From assembly GCA_963812255.1 (NCBI GenBank), contig CAWEUM010000007.1:1-64000 (forward strand): 64,000 nt of DNA, in the 5' to 3' direction. This document shows, one piece after another, positions 8,696 to 17,719 of this stretch. This stretch comes from DATJGR01 sp963812255. GTDB taxonomy: Bacteria; Pseudomonadota; Gammaproteobacteria; Pseudomonadales; Azotimanducaceae. Under the pieces are notes generated by a model. That model was not told the DNA's origin and did no database searches. It saw only the letters and a list, made by a program, of their open reading frames with translations. Position 1 is the stretch's first letter. Every line of letters begins with the position of its first letter. The translations under genes were made by a program, and so were the position numbers.

Positions 8696-10752
8696 CTACC
8701 TGAATGGCTGTGCGCCTCGGCTCTTGATTTGGTCAAGGGCAACGTTGATTCGTTGAAACAGGGTTTCGAAACGCATAATTGCGTCGTCCGTGAAAATGTC
8801 CTGCGGCTTCGCACCCACTTTCGACAAGAGAAGCCGCATCGGACGGGTCTTGTGAAACTCGACATCCATGTCGTTGAGAGCTGCCTCGACACGCTTCGTG
8901 ATCCGAGGAATGGATGCATTTAGCTTGAGGGAACGCTTACCCAGCTCCTTCGAGTAGCTCTCTTTCACGAGAGACTCGTACACGCTCGGATCAAGAAGAT
9001 CCTCAATGTCGGCTTCTTCAGGTAAAGGTGCAGAGGAAAAAGCGTCCGCCACGAAGACGATGTTTTGATCGCGAATGAGTTTGGATTTTACCAGTCGTTC
9101 CGCTGTGCCCTTCGCATCCTTCTCAGAATCCAAAAGGATCAGGACGTTCAATTTCTCTGACGTCAGAAGCGCAACCATGTAAGAAACCTTCTGCGCGCCC
9201 CCAGCCGGGGTAATCGTCAGATCGCTCCTCAGTGCAGTCCGTCCAAGTTCAGCTAGATAGGCGCTCGCTGAACTGATGAGCCAGTAGTCCGTCACCCCTT
9301 CCACAACGAGATTGTGGGGGCCAACGAACAGACTCTGCGCGAGGTCATATCCTAGTGCGGCCTGCAGCGGAAACAACGTTCGCGCGTCTCCCGTAGGATC
9401 ATTGGTCACCGTCGTTCCGTGCGTCTCGTGGATATTCACCGTGCGCACCGCATCGAGGTCGTGAACGGGAACCATGAAAGGAGAATGGGTCGTGTAGACG
9501 ATCTGGTTCTGGAAATCGTCGACGAAGTGCTTCAGCAGGTCGACTGAGATCTTGCATGAAGGTAAAGACCAGGCTCGTCAAGAAGGAGTATGGCGCCGTC
9601 TGCAGCCCCCCCTTGAGTATCCGCCGACAGCGTCATGTAGAAGGCCACAAACCATTGAAGACCACGGCTTCTTTGGTTGAGGTTCACCTCAACGTCATAT
9701 AAAGCGTTCGGATCAGATACGATGATGTCCAAGAACTGCGCATCAGGGCTAAAGCGAATCTTTAGTTGACGGTCTTTCCACAATCGCCTGATCTCGCGGG
9801 TTACATTCGCGCCGGCACGGTTGGCAAGTTGATTCCGAGTTTCCGGGTCTTGCTTTGACGACAGTGCCTGGAGATGTTGTGGATCCAATCCTGCCCAACC
9901 TTACACACCTTTTCAAAGCTGAGGTCTGCGTCCGTAAGTTCGGCCAGCTCCTTCGTGCGACCTGCTCTTTTCGCTGGAGGTACGCGGCGACATCGTGATG
10001 CCCGTCAAGACTCGGGTACTCGTCGAGATATACGAAAATCGGAAGCTTCGCGAGAACCCACTTCCGCGCACTCTTGTGCAGCTCCTCATCCTTCACAACA
10101 GCGTTCGCAAGATTCTCGATGTCAGTGAGGTTCTCTTCTTGCTCTGCGTAAGATCCTGATCCGATGCGGCCAAGGCTTTTCGAATCGACGCTGTTCCATC
10201 GACGATTCGCGTTGCCCAATCCCTGACAGATCCAGTTTCCCGCTGGGTGGTGCCTGCAAACTCAACCGCAGATTGGCTCAGCTTTTCCTTCTTCGGGTCG
10301 TCGTCGGGCATCCCATCGACCAGTGCGCCAAGTGCAGCTACGACCTTCTTCAGCTTTGACGTGACCTCTTTCTCTGCGAGTTCGAGGTCATGTTTGGGTA
10401 TCCCAATGGATCGAGTTGTTCCGTAGGCTCGCAAAACGTTGATCGTCTCGCTGGCGATTGCGCGGGGCCAGATTTGGGTGAGTTCCTCGCGTTCGGATTC
10501 TTCCAGCACCCACTGTGTCCTCAGAACAATCGTTTCGTCGGTGCATTCGCCGAGTGGCTGGTCACGCGGAAAGTCCTTGATCGGACTCAGTCGCTCGAAT
10601 CCCTCGGCAGGGTTCAAGCTATGCAACGCTCGTAGAAGGTTTGATTTTCCGCTTTCGTTGCGCCCCAACAGCGACGTGATCTGTTCCACTTTGATCAGGC
10701 CGCTGTCTCGCACTGACCTGTAGTTGGTTACTTGAAATGAAGTCAGTCTCAT
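8696..10752 (-). pseudogene. OLD-family ATP-dependent nuclease (ABC ATPase + TOPRIM), frameshifted
   Basis: The gene reads leftward from ATG 10752. The N-terminus carries LLGRNESGKSNLLRAL (Walker A), the middle GAILLLDEPGLYLHA (signature/Walker B) and the C-terminus a TOPRIM with VVEGVTDYWL and LLDSEKD. The pieces lie in different frames, with breaks near 10,150, 9,975, 9,890 and 9,555, so the gene is dead if the sequence is right. OLD-type nucleases defend against phages and are common cargo of prophages and satellites. No UvrD-like helicase follows, so it is not a Gabija pair. Confidence 0.8.
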
Positions 10753-11058
10753 GAGGCTGGTCGTCCCCTGCTACTAGATCGAAAGGTCAGCTTCATCATC
10801 TGGAACGATTGGATCCGCCCCAGAGAAAACGTGGCACAAACCTGGCACAACATACCGCACGAATCGACGCTTTGGCTAACAGATGAGCCCGCGTAATCCG
10901 GGCTCTTACAGGCTGCGGTGTAACCCAAAACCAGCCTGGACCGACCAATGAAGAGGCGGCGAGTTTACGGGACGTCAGTTGTTGGGGCTAGGATTCGAAC
11001 GCCGACCGATTGACCATGACCGAGGCGTTGGCTACCCTCCCCGCCCTCCCCGCCCGCC
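10753..11058. other. Right junction of the satellite; degenerate tRNA 3'-half on the minus strand
   Basis: No gene fits here. Two close copies of TGGCACAA occur at about 10,832-10,850, and TGGCACAAC also occurs at 54-62 beside the integrase; these may be integrase arm sites. At about 10,981-11,012 the minus strand reads like the T-arm and 3' end of a tRNA (GTTCGAATCC within a CGGTCGGCG context), but the stems do not pair properly, so it looks like a remnant. It could be the attachment site of the element to its left. Confidence 0.35.
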
Positions 11059-11145
11059 GCCCGGGTGGCGAAACTGGTAGACGCGCCAGACTCAAAATCT
11101 GGTTGGGGCAACTCAGTGTCGGTTCGATTCCGACCCCGGGCACCA
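11059..11145 (+). tRNA. tRNA-Leu (anticodon CAA)
   Basis: The 87-base sequence folds as a class II tRNA. The acceptor arm GCCCGGG at 11,059-11,065 pairs with CCCGGGC at 11,135-11,141. The anticodon stem CCAGA/TCTGG encloses CTCAAAA, so the anticodon is CAA. A long variable arm typical of Leu follows, then GGTTCGATTCC and an encoded CCA end. It reads UUG codons. Its last 17 bases are repeated at 33,229-33,245. Confidence 0.95.
11129..11145 (+). repeat. Direct repeat, left copy (attL-like), tRNA-Leu 3' end
   Basis: TCCGACCCCGGGCACCA, 17 bases, forming the T-arm 3' strand, acceptor strand and CCA of tRNA-Leu. Identical to 33,229-33,245. Confidence 0.75.
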
Positions 11146-11266
11146 ATAGACCGTCCCGCAGCGTCCGCGAACAGCCGCCCTACCCCGAAAAATGACTGTA
11201 AAACCCACTGCTAGTTCAGGGTGTCCACCAAACCGTAGGAAGCATCGGGGCCGCCCGAACGAGTTG

Positions 11267-11368
11267 TTAGGCGTCGCTTGACACACTGCTCTCTTTCCCG
11301 TCCTTACCCTCGATTTCGACGATGATTTCGTCAACATACGCCGCGAACTCAGGCATGAAGCCAAACAT
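11267..11368 (-). CDS. Possible 33-residue cassette ORF ending in an attC-like core
   Basis: The minus-strand frame starts at ATG 11368 (MFGFMPEFAAYVDEI) and ends with SSDA. It stays open upstream to about 11,486, so the gene may be longer or truncated. Its stop codon lies within GCCTAACAACTCGTTC, which matches the left end of integron attC sites (RYYYAAC core). No matching right-hand GTTRRRY core was found within 80 bases, so a complete attC is not shown. Confidence 0.35.
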   Translation of the reverse strand: MFGFMPEFAAYVDEIIVEIEGKDGKESSVSSDA

Positions 11369-11519
11369 CGTCTCGCGCCGCCACTCTCGCGCTGCTGCGG
11401 ACGCTAAATTGACTCGAGGCTGGCGCGCTTTACGTGGTTGCAGTGGTACATCCGCGTCTTTGAGATCGCCGCGGCCGCAGCTGCGTCACTGACCGCGCAA
11501 AACAGCGATCGGACACGAC

Positions 11520-11757
11520 TGTCAACCCGGTTGAAAATTGACCCCTCTTGCGCCTGAGTCGCCGAAGTTAATTTGACCCCGCAACCCCACTTCCCGTGCA
11601 ATCTCCTTGATCGACTTCCCCTGCCGGGCCAGCACTTTGATCTCCACAACCGTCTCCAAGCTGTGCACGGCGTCGCCGAAAGAGACGCCAGCTCACCCAC
11701 TACAACGGGGTCAATTTTACTTCGGCGAGCGGGGTCAGTTTTACTCCGGCGTCAACA
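11520..11757 (-). mobile_element. Internally deleted IS21-family remnant
   Basis: The ends read TGTCAAC and GTCAACA, with multiple internal copies of GGGGTCAATTTTACTTCGGCG-type repeats at both sides, as in IS21 elements. Between them the minus strand encodes VVEIKVLARQGKSIKEIARE, the N-terminal HTH of an IstA transposase, which then runs directly into the other end. Catalytic domain and IstB are gone. Confidence 0.7.
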
Positions 11758-11868
11758 GGTAGGCGCGACCGTCTGCATTTGGCCAAAATCAGCTATCAGG
11801 AGGTGTAGTGCGTTCGGGGTGCCTGGGCCGGTTACGCTGCGCAACGCAATTACCGCATGAGGTCCGCG

Positions 11869-12249
11869 ATGGATCTAACTGCGGAGGACAAGCTCCAGAT
11901 ACCGGCACTGGCGGCCACATACTGTCATGCGCTGGATTCCGGGGATGCATCGGCCGTTGTTGGTACGTTTACTGACAGTGGCGTACTCGAAACCGCACGA
12001 CGATGCGTATTCAGGAAGAGATGCGCTGAAAGCTTTTTTCTTTACGAATGTTGAGCGAGACGACAACGAGCGGCACTTCCCATGCAACCACCTAATCAGT
12101 GGAGACATTCAACGGGCAGATCACACGTGCTGTTACTAAGTGATCTTCAAAGGGGGGACAGCGTAAAGGCAACCGGAATCTAAGAAGACCGCTTGGTAAG
12201 AGTTGACGGAGCATGGAAGTTTGAGCGACGCAAAATCATTCCGGACTAA
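11869..12249 (+). pseudogene. SnoaL/NTF2-like protein, frameshifted
   Basis: From ATG 11869 the product reads MDLTAEDKLQIPALAATYC and HALDSGDASAVVGTFTDSG, the usual start of SnoaL_4 proteins. The continuation lies in other frames: HDDAYSGRDALKAFF, then HFPCNHLISGD, and finally VDGAWKFERRKIIPD ending at 12249. At least two frameshifts separate these blocks. Intact relatives are about 130-150 residues with a cone-shaped ligand pocket and varied functions. Confidence 0.6.
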
Positions 12250-12378
12250 TTCAGAGCACCTCCTCTGTTTGGGTCGGGAGCAGACATCGCATTGTGCAAT
12301 CACGCGAGCTTGTCTATGGCCACAGCCGGACAATGCGGCGAACGAAGGCGTTGATCTACCGGCAGAAAGTGAAGCTAG

Positions 12379-12927
12379 ATGCTAGGGTTTGAAAATGGCG
12401 AACGACCCATCGAGATACCAACGCTGACCACGCAGCGGCTCAGGTTGGAGCCGATATCGATGGTGCACTCGAAGGGTATGTTTGACCTTTGGTCGGACGC
12501 TGAGGTGTGCCGGTACTCGGGACCCGTCACCGATTACGACGGGAACTCGATTGCGATGCCCGCAGCAACTAAAGCTGACAGCGACCTGATCATTGATTTC
12601 TGGCGTAGGGCGGCAAACCATGGTTGGGGCTTTCGGTGGGCGATGGTGATGGCTGGTCCTGGTGAGTTCACGGGCACCATCGGGTTCAACTCGCTTGGCG
12701 AATGCTCCGAGATCGCGTTCCACCTGCTGCCACGTCATTGGGGGAAGGGTTTAATGACCGAGGCTTCGAATGCCGCTATCCAATGGCGACGTAGTCTTGG
12801 CGTATCTGAAATCGACGCGTTTATCGAGCCTGAAAATTCTCCTTCAATAGCGCTCGCTGAGCGGCTTGGTCTGAAACCTACCAACGAATTTACCAGAGGC
12901 GCACAAAGATACCGAATGGCTGTTTAG
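12379..12927 (+). CDS. GNAT family N-acetyltransferase (RimJ/RimL type)
   Basis: 182 residues. It opens with the Acetyltransf_3 signature PTLTTQRLRLEPI and contains WAMVMAGPGEFTGTIGFN (strands 3-4) and the acetyl-CoA loop region LLPRHWGKGLMTEAS, then ENSPSIALAERLGLK near the end. This subfamily acetylates N-terminal amines of proteins or small amines; the substrate cannot be told. It is a stand-alone gene in the cassette-like region. Confidence 0.85.
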   Translation: MLGFENGERPIEIPTLTTQRLRLEPISMVHSKGMFDLWSDAEVCRYSGPVTDYDGNSIAMPAATKADSDLIIDFWRRAANHGWGFRWAMVMAGPGEFTGTIGFNSLGECSEIAFHLLPRHWGKGLMTEASNAAIQWRRSLGVSEIDAFIEPENSPSIALAERLGLKPTNEFTRGAQRYRMAV

Positions 12928-12948
12928 GGTTGCGGATTCAACCGGTTT

Positions 12949-13080
12949 CTTGCACTACACGAACTCGCTCTCGGGCCGCTTTCTGACGGTTTCCTGATGG
13001 CGCATCCCAATCTACTCTCCTTTCTTCCACACAGGAGGGGACGCGATGATTTGGGACGCGATTGGGGCAGTCAGTGAGGG
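12949..13080 (+). repeat. Leader repeat copy A with truncated NWDAIGA-type gene start
   Basis: This stretch (TGCACTACAC, then CTGATGGCG, CTTCCACACAGGAGGGG and an ATG at 13,046) matches the leaders at 20,581 and 27,609. The coding start reads MIWDAIGAVSEG, but after that the family sequence stops, so only the first dozen codons of the membrane-protein gene remain. Confidence 0.7.
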
Positions 13081-13128
13081 CCGTTCGGATCGATCAACAA
13101 AAGAAGCATATCTGCAGGAGAAGGCGAG

Positions 13129-13575
13129 ATGCTGCGGACAAAGACACCGACCAACGAAGATTGGCATCAGATCAATCGACTTGCTTCAAATGAAGTCCAA
13201 GAAGCGGATCACTCCCCATACGAAGCGCACTGGACACGACGGAGACGAGAATTCGACGGCGAGAAATACGACTCCGTCGTGATGCGCGGTGACCAAGTGG
13301 TCGCCTTCTGCAGGCTTGAGGTCGACCCTTCACATGAAGGGTTTCGCGCCTTTGTAGTCATGGACTGGTCGTCTGGGGACAATGAGGTCCAGGATGCCGC
13401 AGCGACCGAATTGGGGGCTCTAATCACACAATCGCGGTCATCAACAGTATGGATGCGAGAGCTTGAGGATGACCGCAAGCTACTCGAATTCATGACTCAT
13501 CACGGTTTCCACGTCGAAAAGCGGTACGAACTGGACGGAGCCCGATTCGTCAATCTGGTGAGGTCAGCGACATGA
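13129..13575 (+). CDS. GNAT-like acetyltransferase
   Basis: 148 residues from ATG 13129, preceded by AGGAGAAGG. The chain shows GNAT-like strand text (VVMRGDQVVAFCRLEVD and FRAFVVMDWSSGDNEVQ) and a late HHGFHVEKRYELDG segment, as in GNATs where a gly-Phe turn precedes the last strand. The canonical Q/R-x-x-G-x-G/A loop is not clear, so the assignment is to the fold only. Confidence 0.55.
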   Translation: MLRTKTPTNEDWHQINRLASNEVQEADHSPYEAHWTRRRREFDGEKYDSVVMRGDQVVAFCRLEVDPSHEGFRAFVVMDWSSGDNEVQDAAATELGALITQSRSSTVWMRELEDDRKLLEFMTHHGFHVEKRYELDGARFVNLVRSAT

Positions 13576-13621
13576 CAAAAGGTGCGATTATCGAATCCGT
13601 CCAACGTCATCTCGTGGAGAA

Positions 13622-14362
13622 ATGATGACCACCGTCTATGACGATCACGTTGATTTCTACGTCGGGTTTGTCGACCAAGTGAGCACCAGAGACGAGCATC
13701 GCATCGGCATCGACGCCATGCTCGCTGAGGTCGGCCCACTCGATGGACTTCACGTGTGTGATCTAGCGTGTGGCGAGGGTTTTCTCTCGCGAATTCTGGC
13801 GCAGCGAGGTGCGAACGTTTCTGGATACGACAGCTCGGCTAAGCTGCTCGAGATCGCTCGCGAACGCTCTGACGCAGCCATCTGCTTCGAGGTGAGCGAC
13901 GCCCAGACGTTGGCAACAGTAGAGAGTGGAACGTTCGACATTGTGATCTGCCACATGGCGGTCATGGACATGCCAAACATTGACGCGTTGTTTGCAACCG
14001 TTAGACGGGTTCTGAAACAGCGCGGACGATTTTGCCTGACTGTTCTACATCCGTGTTTTGAAACGCCGTTCGACGCAACAACGGGAACCATTGCTGAGCG
14101 AGACGAGCGCGGCAACTTCGTCGCTTGCAGGGTCATGCGGTACCGGAACGAAGGATTTTGGCAATCCGGGGGCAAAGGCGTTCGAGGTCACGTGGGTGCA
14201 TACCATCGAATGCTGTCGACTTACCTCAACAGTCTGATAGCCGCGGGACACCGAATCACGAAACTCCTCGAACCGATGATTGCCATCGGCGACTACCAAG
14301 ACATCGGCGACCAATGGGCGATGAACATCCCCCGTAGATTGACCATCTGCAGCACCGTATAG
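13622..14362 (+). CDS. Class I SAM-dependent methyltransferase
   Basis: 246 residues. Motif I is VCDLACGEGFLSRILA, followed by the acidic loop VSGYDSS, then FDIVICHMAVMDMPN and a motif-III-like VLKQRGRFCLTVLHPCF. These are the Methyltransf_11/25 hallmarks. The substrate is unknown. ATG 13622 or 13625 could be used. It follows the GNAT gene by 46 bases and may be co-transcribed. Confidence 0.88.
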   Translation: MMTTVYDDHVDFYVGFVDQVSTRDEHRIGIDAMLAEVGPLDGLHVCDLACGEGFLSRILAQRGANVSGYDSSAKLLEIARERSDAAICFEVSDAQTLATVESGTFDIVICHMAVMDMPNIDALFATVRRVLKQRGRFCLTVLHPCFETPFDATTGTIAERDERGNFVACRVMRYRNEGFWQSGGKGVRGHVGAYHRMLSTYLNSLIAAGHRITKLLEPMIAIGDYQDIGDQWAMNIPRRLTICSTV

Positions 14363-14690
14363 GCGGCAGCCCTTCGCCGACACCGGACACGTCGGCGCGG
14401 CCACACCACTTGCCCGCAAAACGGCTTCACGCGCCTTTCTCCTGCCACGGTCCCAGATGGGACCCGCTCTCGCGCACTGCAGGGTCGTGGGGTCCGACCT
14501 GATAGGCATCGATCGGTCGCTCGGCCCCCTTTGCCTTTTCATCGCCCCACCTCGATCCTTCACGAAGTGGGCGGCTGCCTTCCTCGATGCACTGCACACG
14601 TCGTCATCGTGGGGCGGGCATACAACGATCGAACCTTTCGCTGCGACGTCATCGCCAAAGCAGGTGGTCTGTTTGCGTGGGCGGAGTCCC

Positions 14691-14993
14691 ATGCCGAGAA
14701 CGTATGGCGCGTCAGGCATTGCCGCACTCCGTGGAGCGGATTGCAGCAAGAATGCGCGGTCGTACGATCCGCCACAGTTCGTCGCGGTACTCCGGCCATA
14801 CGTTTTGGATTTCTTCAACAGAGGCATCGCTGAGATCGAATGTCGATCCTGCCGTGGCATCGTTCGCGATGTTGAAATGACCACGCTCAACGAACGACGA
14901 GAAGGAACTCAGGTGTCGTGGACAGGTGACTGGCGTTGCGGCTCAGGACACCCGCTCTATTGGGAGAATCACGAAGTGCGGTTCTGCATGTGA
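14691..14993 (+). CDS. Hypothetical zinc-ribbon-like protein, possibly truncated
   Basis: The C-terminal 75 residues look like real protein: FVAVLRPYVLDFFNRGI, IECRSCRGIVRDVEM with a CxxC pair, LNERREGTQVSW and WRCGSGHPLYWE with a second Cys/His pair, together a plausible zinc site. The N-terminus is uncertain: the frame is open back to 14,457 but that part has odd composition. The stop overlaps a GTG at 14,990. Confidence 0.4.
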   Translation: MPRTYGASGIAALRGADCSKNARSYDPPQFVAVLRPYVLDFFNRGIAEIECRSCRGIVRDVEMTTLNERREGTQVSWTGDWRCGSGHPLYWENHEVRFCM

Positions 14994-15180
14994 GCCTGAC
15001 AGACGACGAAGGCTCATTCCTGCAGCAGATACGCACGCTGGATCCTGAGGCACGAGAGGTCGTCACCGCGATCGCCGAAGCGTTCGCACGGCGATCACGA
15101 CGCCTCGCTGGCTGCTCGACTTGCCGAGCTACGGCGTAGTCACTTCAGTAGTCAGGACGAGTGGCTGCGCTCGAAATCGG
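14990..15180 (+). pseudogene. Small hypothetical protein, frameshifted, coupled to upstream gene
   Basis: GTG 14990 overlaps the upstream stop (GTGA). It reads MSLTDDEGSFLQQIRTLD and then VVTAIAEAFARR; after about 15,090 the frame must shift to give DASLAARLAELRRSH and DEWLRSKS. An intact product would be a helical protein of about 65 residues. No family recognised. Confidence 0.35.
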
Positions 15181-15315
15181 GGGGCGGGGGCACCATCCAC
15201 CTGAATCGTCGCGCACTGGGACCCCTTTCGAGTTTCACAACCCGTCCTTTGCATTTCGGTCGGCGCAATAGCGTCGCTTCCTCTCCCCTTCATTGTCCCG
15301 CGCTGCGTGGGACAG
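15181..15315 (+). repeat. Noncoding repeat family R1, copy 1
   Basis: The segment carries the boxes CTGGGACCCCTTTCGAG at about 15,216, CCGTCCTTTGC at about 15,243 and a GTCCCG...GTGGGACAGG palindrome near 15,295-15,315. The same boxes occur in the same order at 26,684-26,870 and, split, at 32,808-33,185. A further upstream box AGATGGGACCCG occurs at about 14,454. No coding frame explains the conservation. Confidence 0.6.
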
Positions 15316-15434
15316 GCGGATCGCTCGCGCGGTGGCGCGGGCCATCGATGCGCAATTGGGACTGGTTATGCCGTTGCAGGCATTGGTGATTCATGCGCAG
15401 AAAGGGTGAACTCGAGAATGGACGCGGGACACCC

Positions 15435-16202
15435 TCAACCGGCCATCGTCAGGCCGCCGGAAACACTCAGCACCTGCCCGGTGATAAATGCCGCGTCGTC
15501 GCTGGCGAGAAAGCATACGGCGCCGGCCAGATCGGTCGGCTGTCCCAGGCGGCCGAACGGGATTGCCCGGGTCAGCGCCGTTCGCAATCGGTCGCCACTC
15601 TCGCCGTCGCCGGCGAAATCGCGGAACAGTGCTGTGTCGGTCGGACCAGGGCACACCACGTTGACGTTGATCTGCTGTCGGGCCATCTCGCGCGCGATGG
15701 TTTTTGAAAACGCGATGATGCCGCCCTTGCAGGCCGAATAGACCGACTCGCCAGATGATCCGACACGGCCCGCATCGGACGCGATATTGACGATGCGTCC
15801 GCGACCCCGCGCGCTCATGCGCTTCAATACGGAGTGGTGCAGATTGAGCGGACCCGTAAGGTTGATGGCAATGATCTTTTGCCACAGATCAGGATCCGAA
15901 TCGACGAAGCGCCCAGCGCTGTCCCACCCGGCGTTGTTGATGAGCACGTCCACGTCTCCCAAATCAGCTTCAACCTGCACCGCTGCGGCCTCAACCTGTG
16001 CCGCATCGGTGATGTCCACCGCGTAGGCGCGGGCATTGCCACCGTCGCTGCGAAGCTTTGCCGCCAGCGCATCCGCGACAGGCCCGTTGATATCGAAGAT
16101 TGCGATGCGGGATCCCTCCGCCGCGAAGCGTTGGCAGATTGCGGCGCCGATACCGCCGGCGCCACCCGTCACGATGACGACCTTATCGCTGAGCCCTTGC
16201 AT
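15435..16202 (-). CDS. SDR family oxidoreductase (BadH-like)
   Basis: 255 residues from ATG 16202, with GGAG six bases upstream. Cofactor motif VTGGAGGIG, structural NNAG (LINNAG), catalytic Ser in VNIASDAG and YSACKGG (YxxxK) are all present, so the enzyme should be active. The sequence resembles 2-hydroxycyclohexanecarboxyl-CoA dehydrogenases and related hydroxyacyl-CoA dehydrogenases. Substrate is inferred only. It is divergent from the dienelactone hydrolase gene, with 200 bases between them. Confidence 0.85.
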   Translation of the reverse strand: MQGLSDKVVIVTGGAGGIGAAICQRFAAEGSRIAIFDINGPVADALAAKLRSDGGNARAYAVDITDAAQVEAAAVQVEADLGDVDVLINNAGWDSAGRFVDSDPDLWQKIIAINLTGPLNLHHSVLKRMSARGRGRIVNIASDAGRVGSSGESVYSACKGGIIAFSKTIAREMARQQINVNVVCPGPTDTALFRDFAGDGESGDRLRTALTRAIPFGRLGQPTDLAGAVCFLASDDAAFITGQVLSVSGGLTMAG

Positions 16203-16403
16203 GATCACTCCATGCGTTGTTCCGAGGTGTCCGATGCTGCGCCGAATTGAGAAATTCTCAAGCGCTCGCAATCGGCAGATCAATCGCCGACACTCCGACT
16301 CGGGGGAGAGTCTAGCCACGATGCTGCATCGCGACCGACGTTTAACATTTCACTGACACGCGGTAGGTCGCTGCGTCATGTCTTTAACCAATCGGAGGCC
16401 ATC

Positions 16404-17123
16404 ATGAACACGCAAACGCTCATCTACACCGATGCCGGTGTGACGCTTAAGGGCTTTCTCGCCTACGACGATGCCGTTGAGGGGAAGCGCCCCGGGGTGC
16501 TCGTCATGCCGGAGGCGTTCGGACTTGGCAAGAACGTGAAGGAGCGAGCGCGGCGACTGGCCGAACTCGGCTATGTTGCGTTGGGTGGCGATCCATTCGG
16601 CGATGGCCGTGAATTCACGAATCTGCAGGATGCAATGAAGGTTGCCGGTGCGCTGATGGCGGATCCGCAGAAGTTCCGCGCCCGCGCACGGGCCGGGCTC
16701 GACAAACTGGCTTCCCTGCCGCAGGTCGATGCGTCGCGGCTCGCCGCAATCGGCTATTGCATGGGTGGCACTTTTTCTCTGGAACTGGCGCGCGACGGCG
16801 CGCCATTGCGTGGCGTGGTGTCATTCCACGGCGGGCTGCAGACGCAACGTCCTGCGGCGGCCGGACAGGTGAAAGCCAAGGTGCTGGTATGTCACGGCGC
16901 CGAAGATCCATTGATTCCGGCCGCGCACGTGGCGGGATTTATCGAGGAGATGACTAAGGCGGGCGCCGATTGGGAGCTGATCAGCTACGGCAATACGGTG
17001 CACAGCTTCACGAACCCGGATGCCGACGGCACGATGATGCCGGGCATCAAATTCAATGCGCAATCCGATGCGCGTTCGTGGTTGGCCATGCAGAACTTCT
17101 TCGAGGAAGTCTTCTCGCATTAA
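16404..17123 (+). CDS. Dienelactone hydrolase family protein
   Basis: 239 residues with the alpha/beta-hydrolase triad of this family: nucleophile Cys in AAIGYCMGG, Asp in HGAEDPLIP and His in NTVHSFTNP; the partner Glu lies in LVMPEAFGL. GGAGG precedes ATG 16404 by 7 bases. Dienelactone hydrolases open lactones in chlorocatechol breakdown, but most family members in genomes act on other esters. Single gene, divergent from the SDR. Confidence 0.88.
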   Translation: MNTQTLIYTDAGVTLKGFLAYDDAVEGKRPGVLVMPEAFGLGKNVKERARRLAELGYVALGGDPFGDGREFTNLQDAMKVAGALMADPQKFRARARAGLDKLASLPQVDASRLAAIGYCMGGTFSLELARDGAPLRGVVSFHGGLQTQRPAAAGQVKAKVLVCHGAEDPLIPAAHVAGFIEEMTKAGADWELISYGNTVHSFTNPDADGTMMPGIKFNAQSDARSWLAMQNFFEEVFSH

Positions 17124-17156
17124 TCGATAGGGCCGGCCCCCGACGCGATTCTATGA

Positions 17157-17719
17157 TCAGCTGCTCGTCAACGGGGCCCGGGTGATCACCACCGGGGAGC
17201 TGATGCCCAACATGCCCGTGACCACTTCCCGATGGATCAGCGCCCACTGATCATCGGGTAGCAATCCGGCCAGCAACAGCGGGCGGCAACCGCCGACCCA
17301 CCTCGGCTGGATGCGGTGCACCAGCCGCCACAGGCCGCTGACGATTACTGTGAGGGGGTGCGTCCCTTCCGTCCGCCCGGCGTGACAGAGGAGTTCGCCA
17401 GTTTGCAGCGCCCGATGCGCTTGCGCGAGGAATTGCTGGATATCCGCAGCGCTCAGTAAATCCAGGACGTAGGTGCTCACCACGCGGTCGAAGGGACCGC
17501 CGCAACCTGTCAAATTGAAACCGCCGTCGCTCAGATGAATTGTGCAACGATCGCCGAATGCAGCGATGCAGATGTTGCGATAGCAGTCGGGTCGCCAGGT
17601 GAACTGCCGCACCCAAACTCGAGCACGTTGTTTGCATCCGCAAAATTACCCAGGTGGCATAGCAATTCGAGGGCGGCATTTTCGAGAACTCTGGCATTCA
17701 GTCCGCGAAATCTGGACAA
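17157..17719 (-). pseudogene. SAM-dependent methyltransferase remnant, frameshifted
   Basis: The N-terminal piece (from 17719) contains NARVLENAALELL and motif I VLEFGCGSS; the rest is in another frame from about 17,605: FTWRPDCYRNICIAAF, then FDRVVSTYVLDLLSA and LTVIVSGLWRLVHR. Motifs I and IV are therefore split by a frameshift. Its upstream end overlaps the aldolase stop by 22 bases, so the N-terminus may also be cut. Confidence 0.6.

Larger units (their letters stand above)
115..10752. mobile_element. Integrated phage-satellite-like element with capsid and terminase but no portal or tail genes
   Basis: An integrase lies at the left end, a replication-type ATPase follows, then HNH nuclease, TerS, TerL, an HTH protein, major capsid protein and prohead protease, all on the plus strand and mostly joined by ATGA or GTGA overlaps. 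An inverted OLD-type nuclease gene ends the block. Portal, head-tail connector, tail and lysis genes were looked for and not seen. This gene set resembles capsid-forming phage satellites or a heavily deleted prophage. The broken integrase suggests it is no longer mobile. The exact ends are not proven: the left attachment site may lie outside the window, and a tRNA-like remnant at about 10,981-11,035 is one candidate right end. Confidence 0.75.

Noticed and set aside
8696..10752. Gabija (GajA/GajB) defence system
   Set aside because: The ATPase-TOPRIM protein is GajA-like, but no UvrD-type helicase gene lies beside it, so only an OLD-type nuclease is called.
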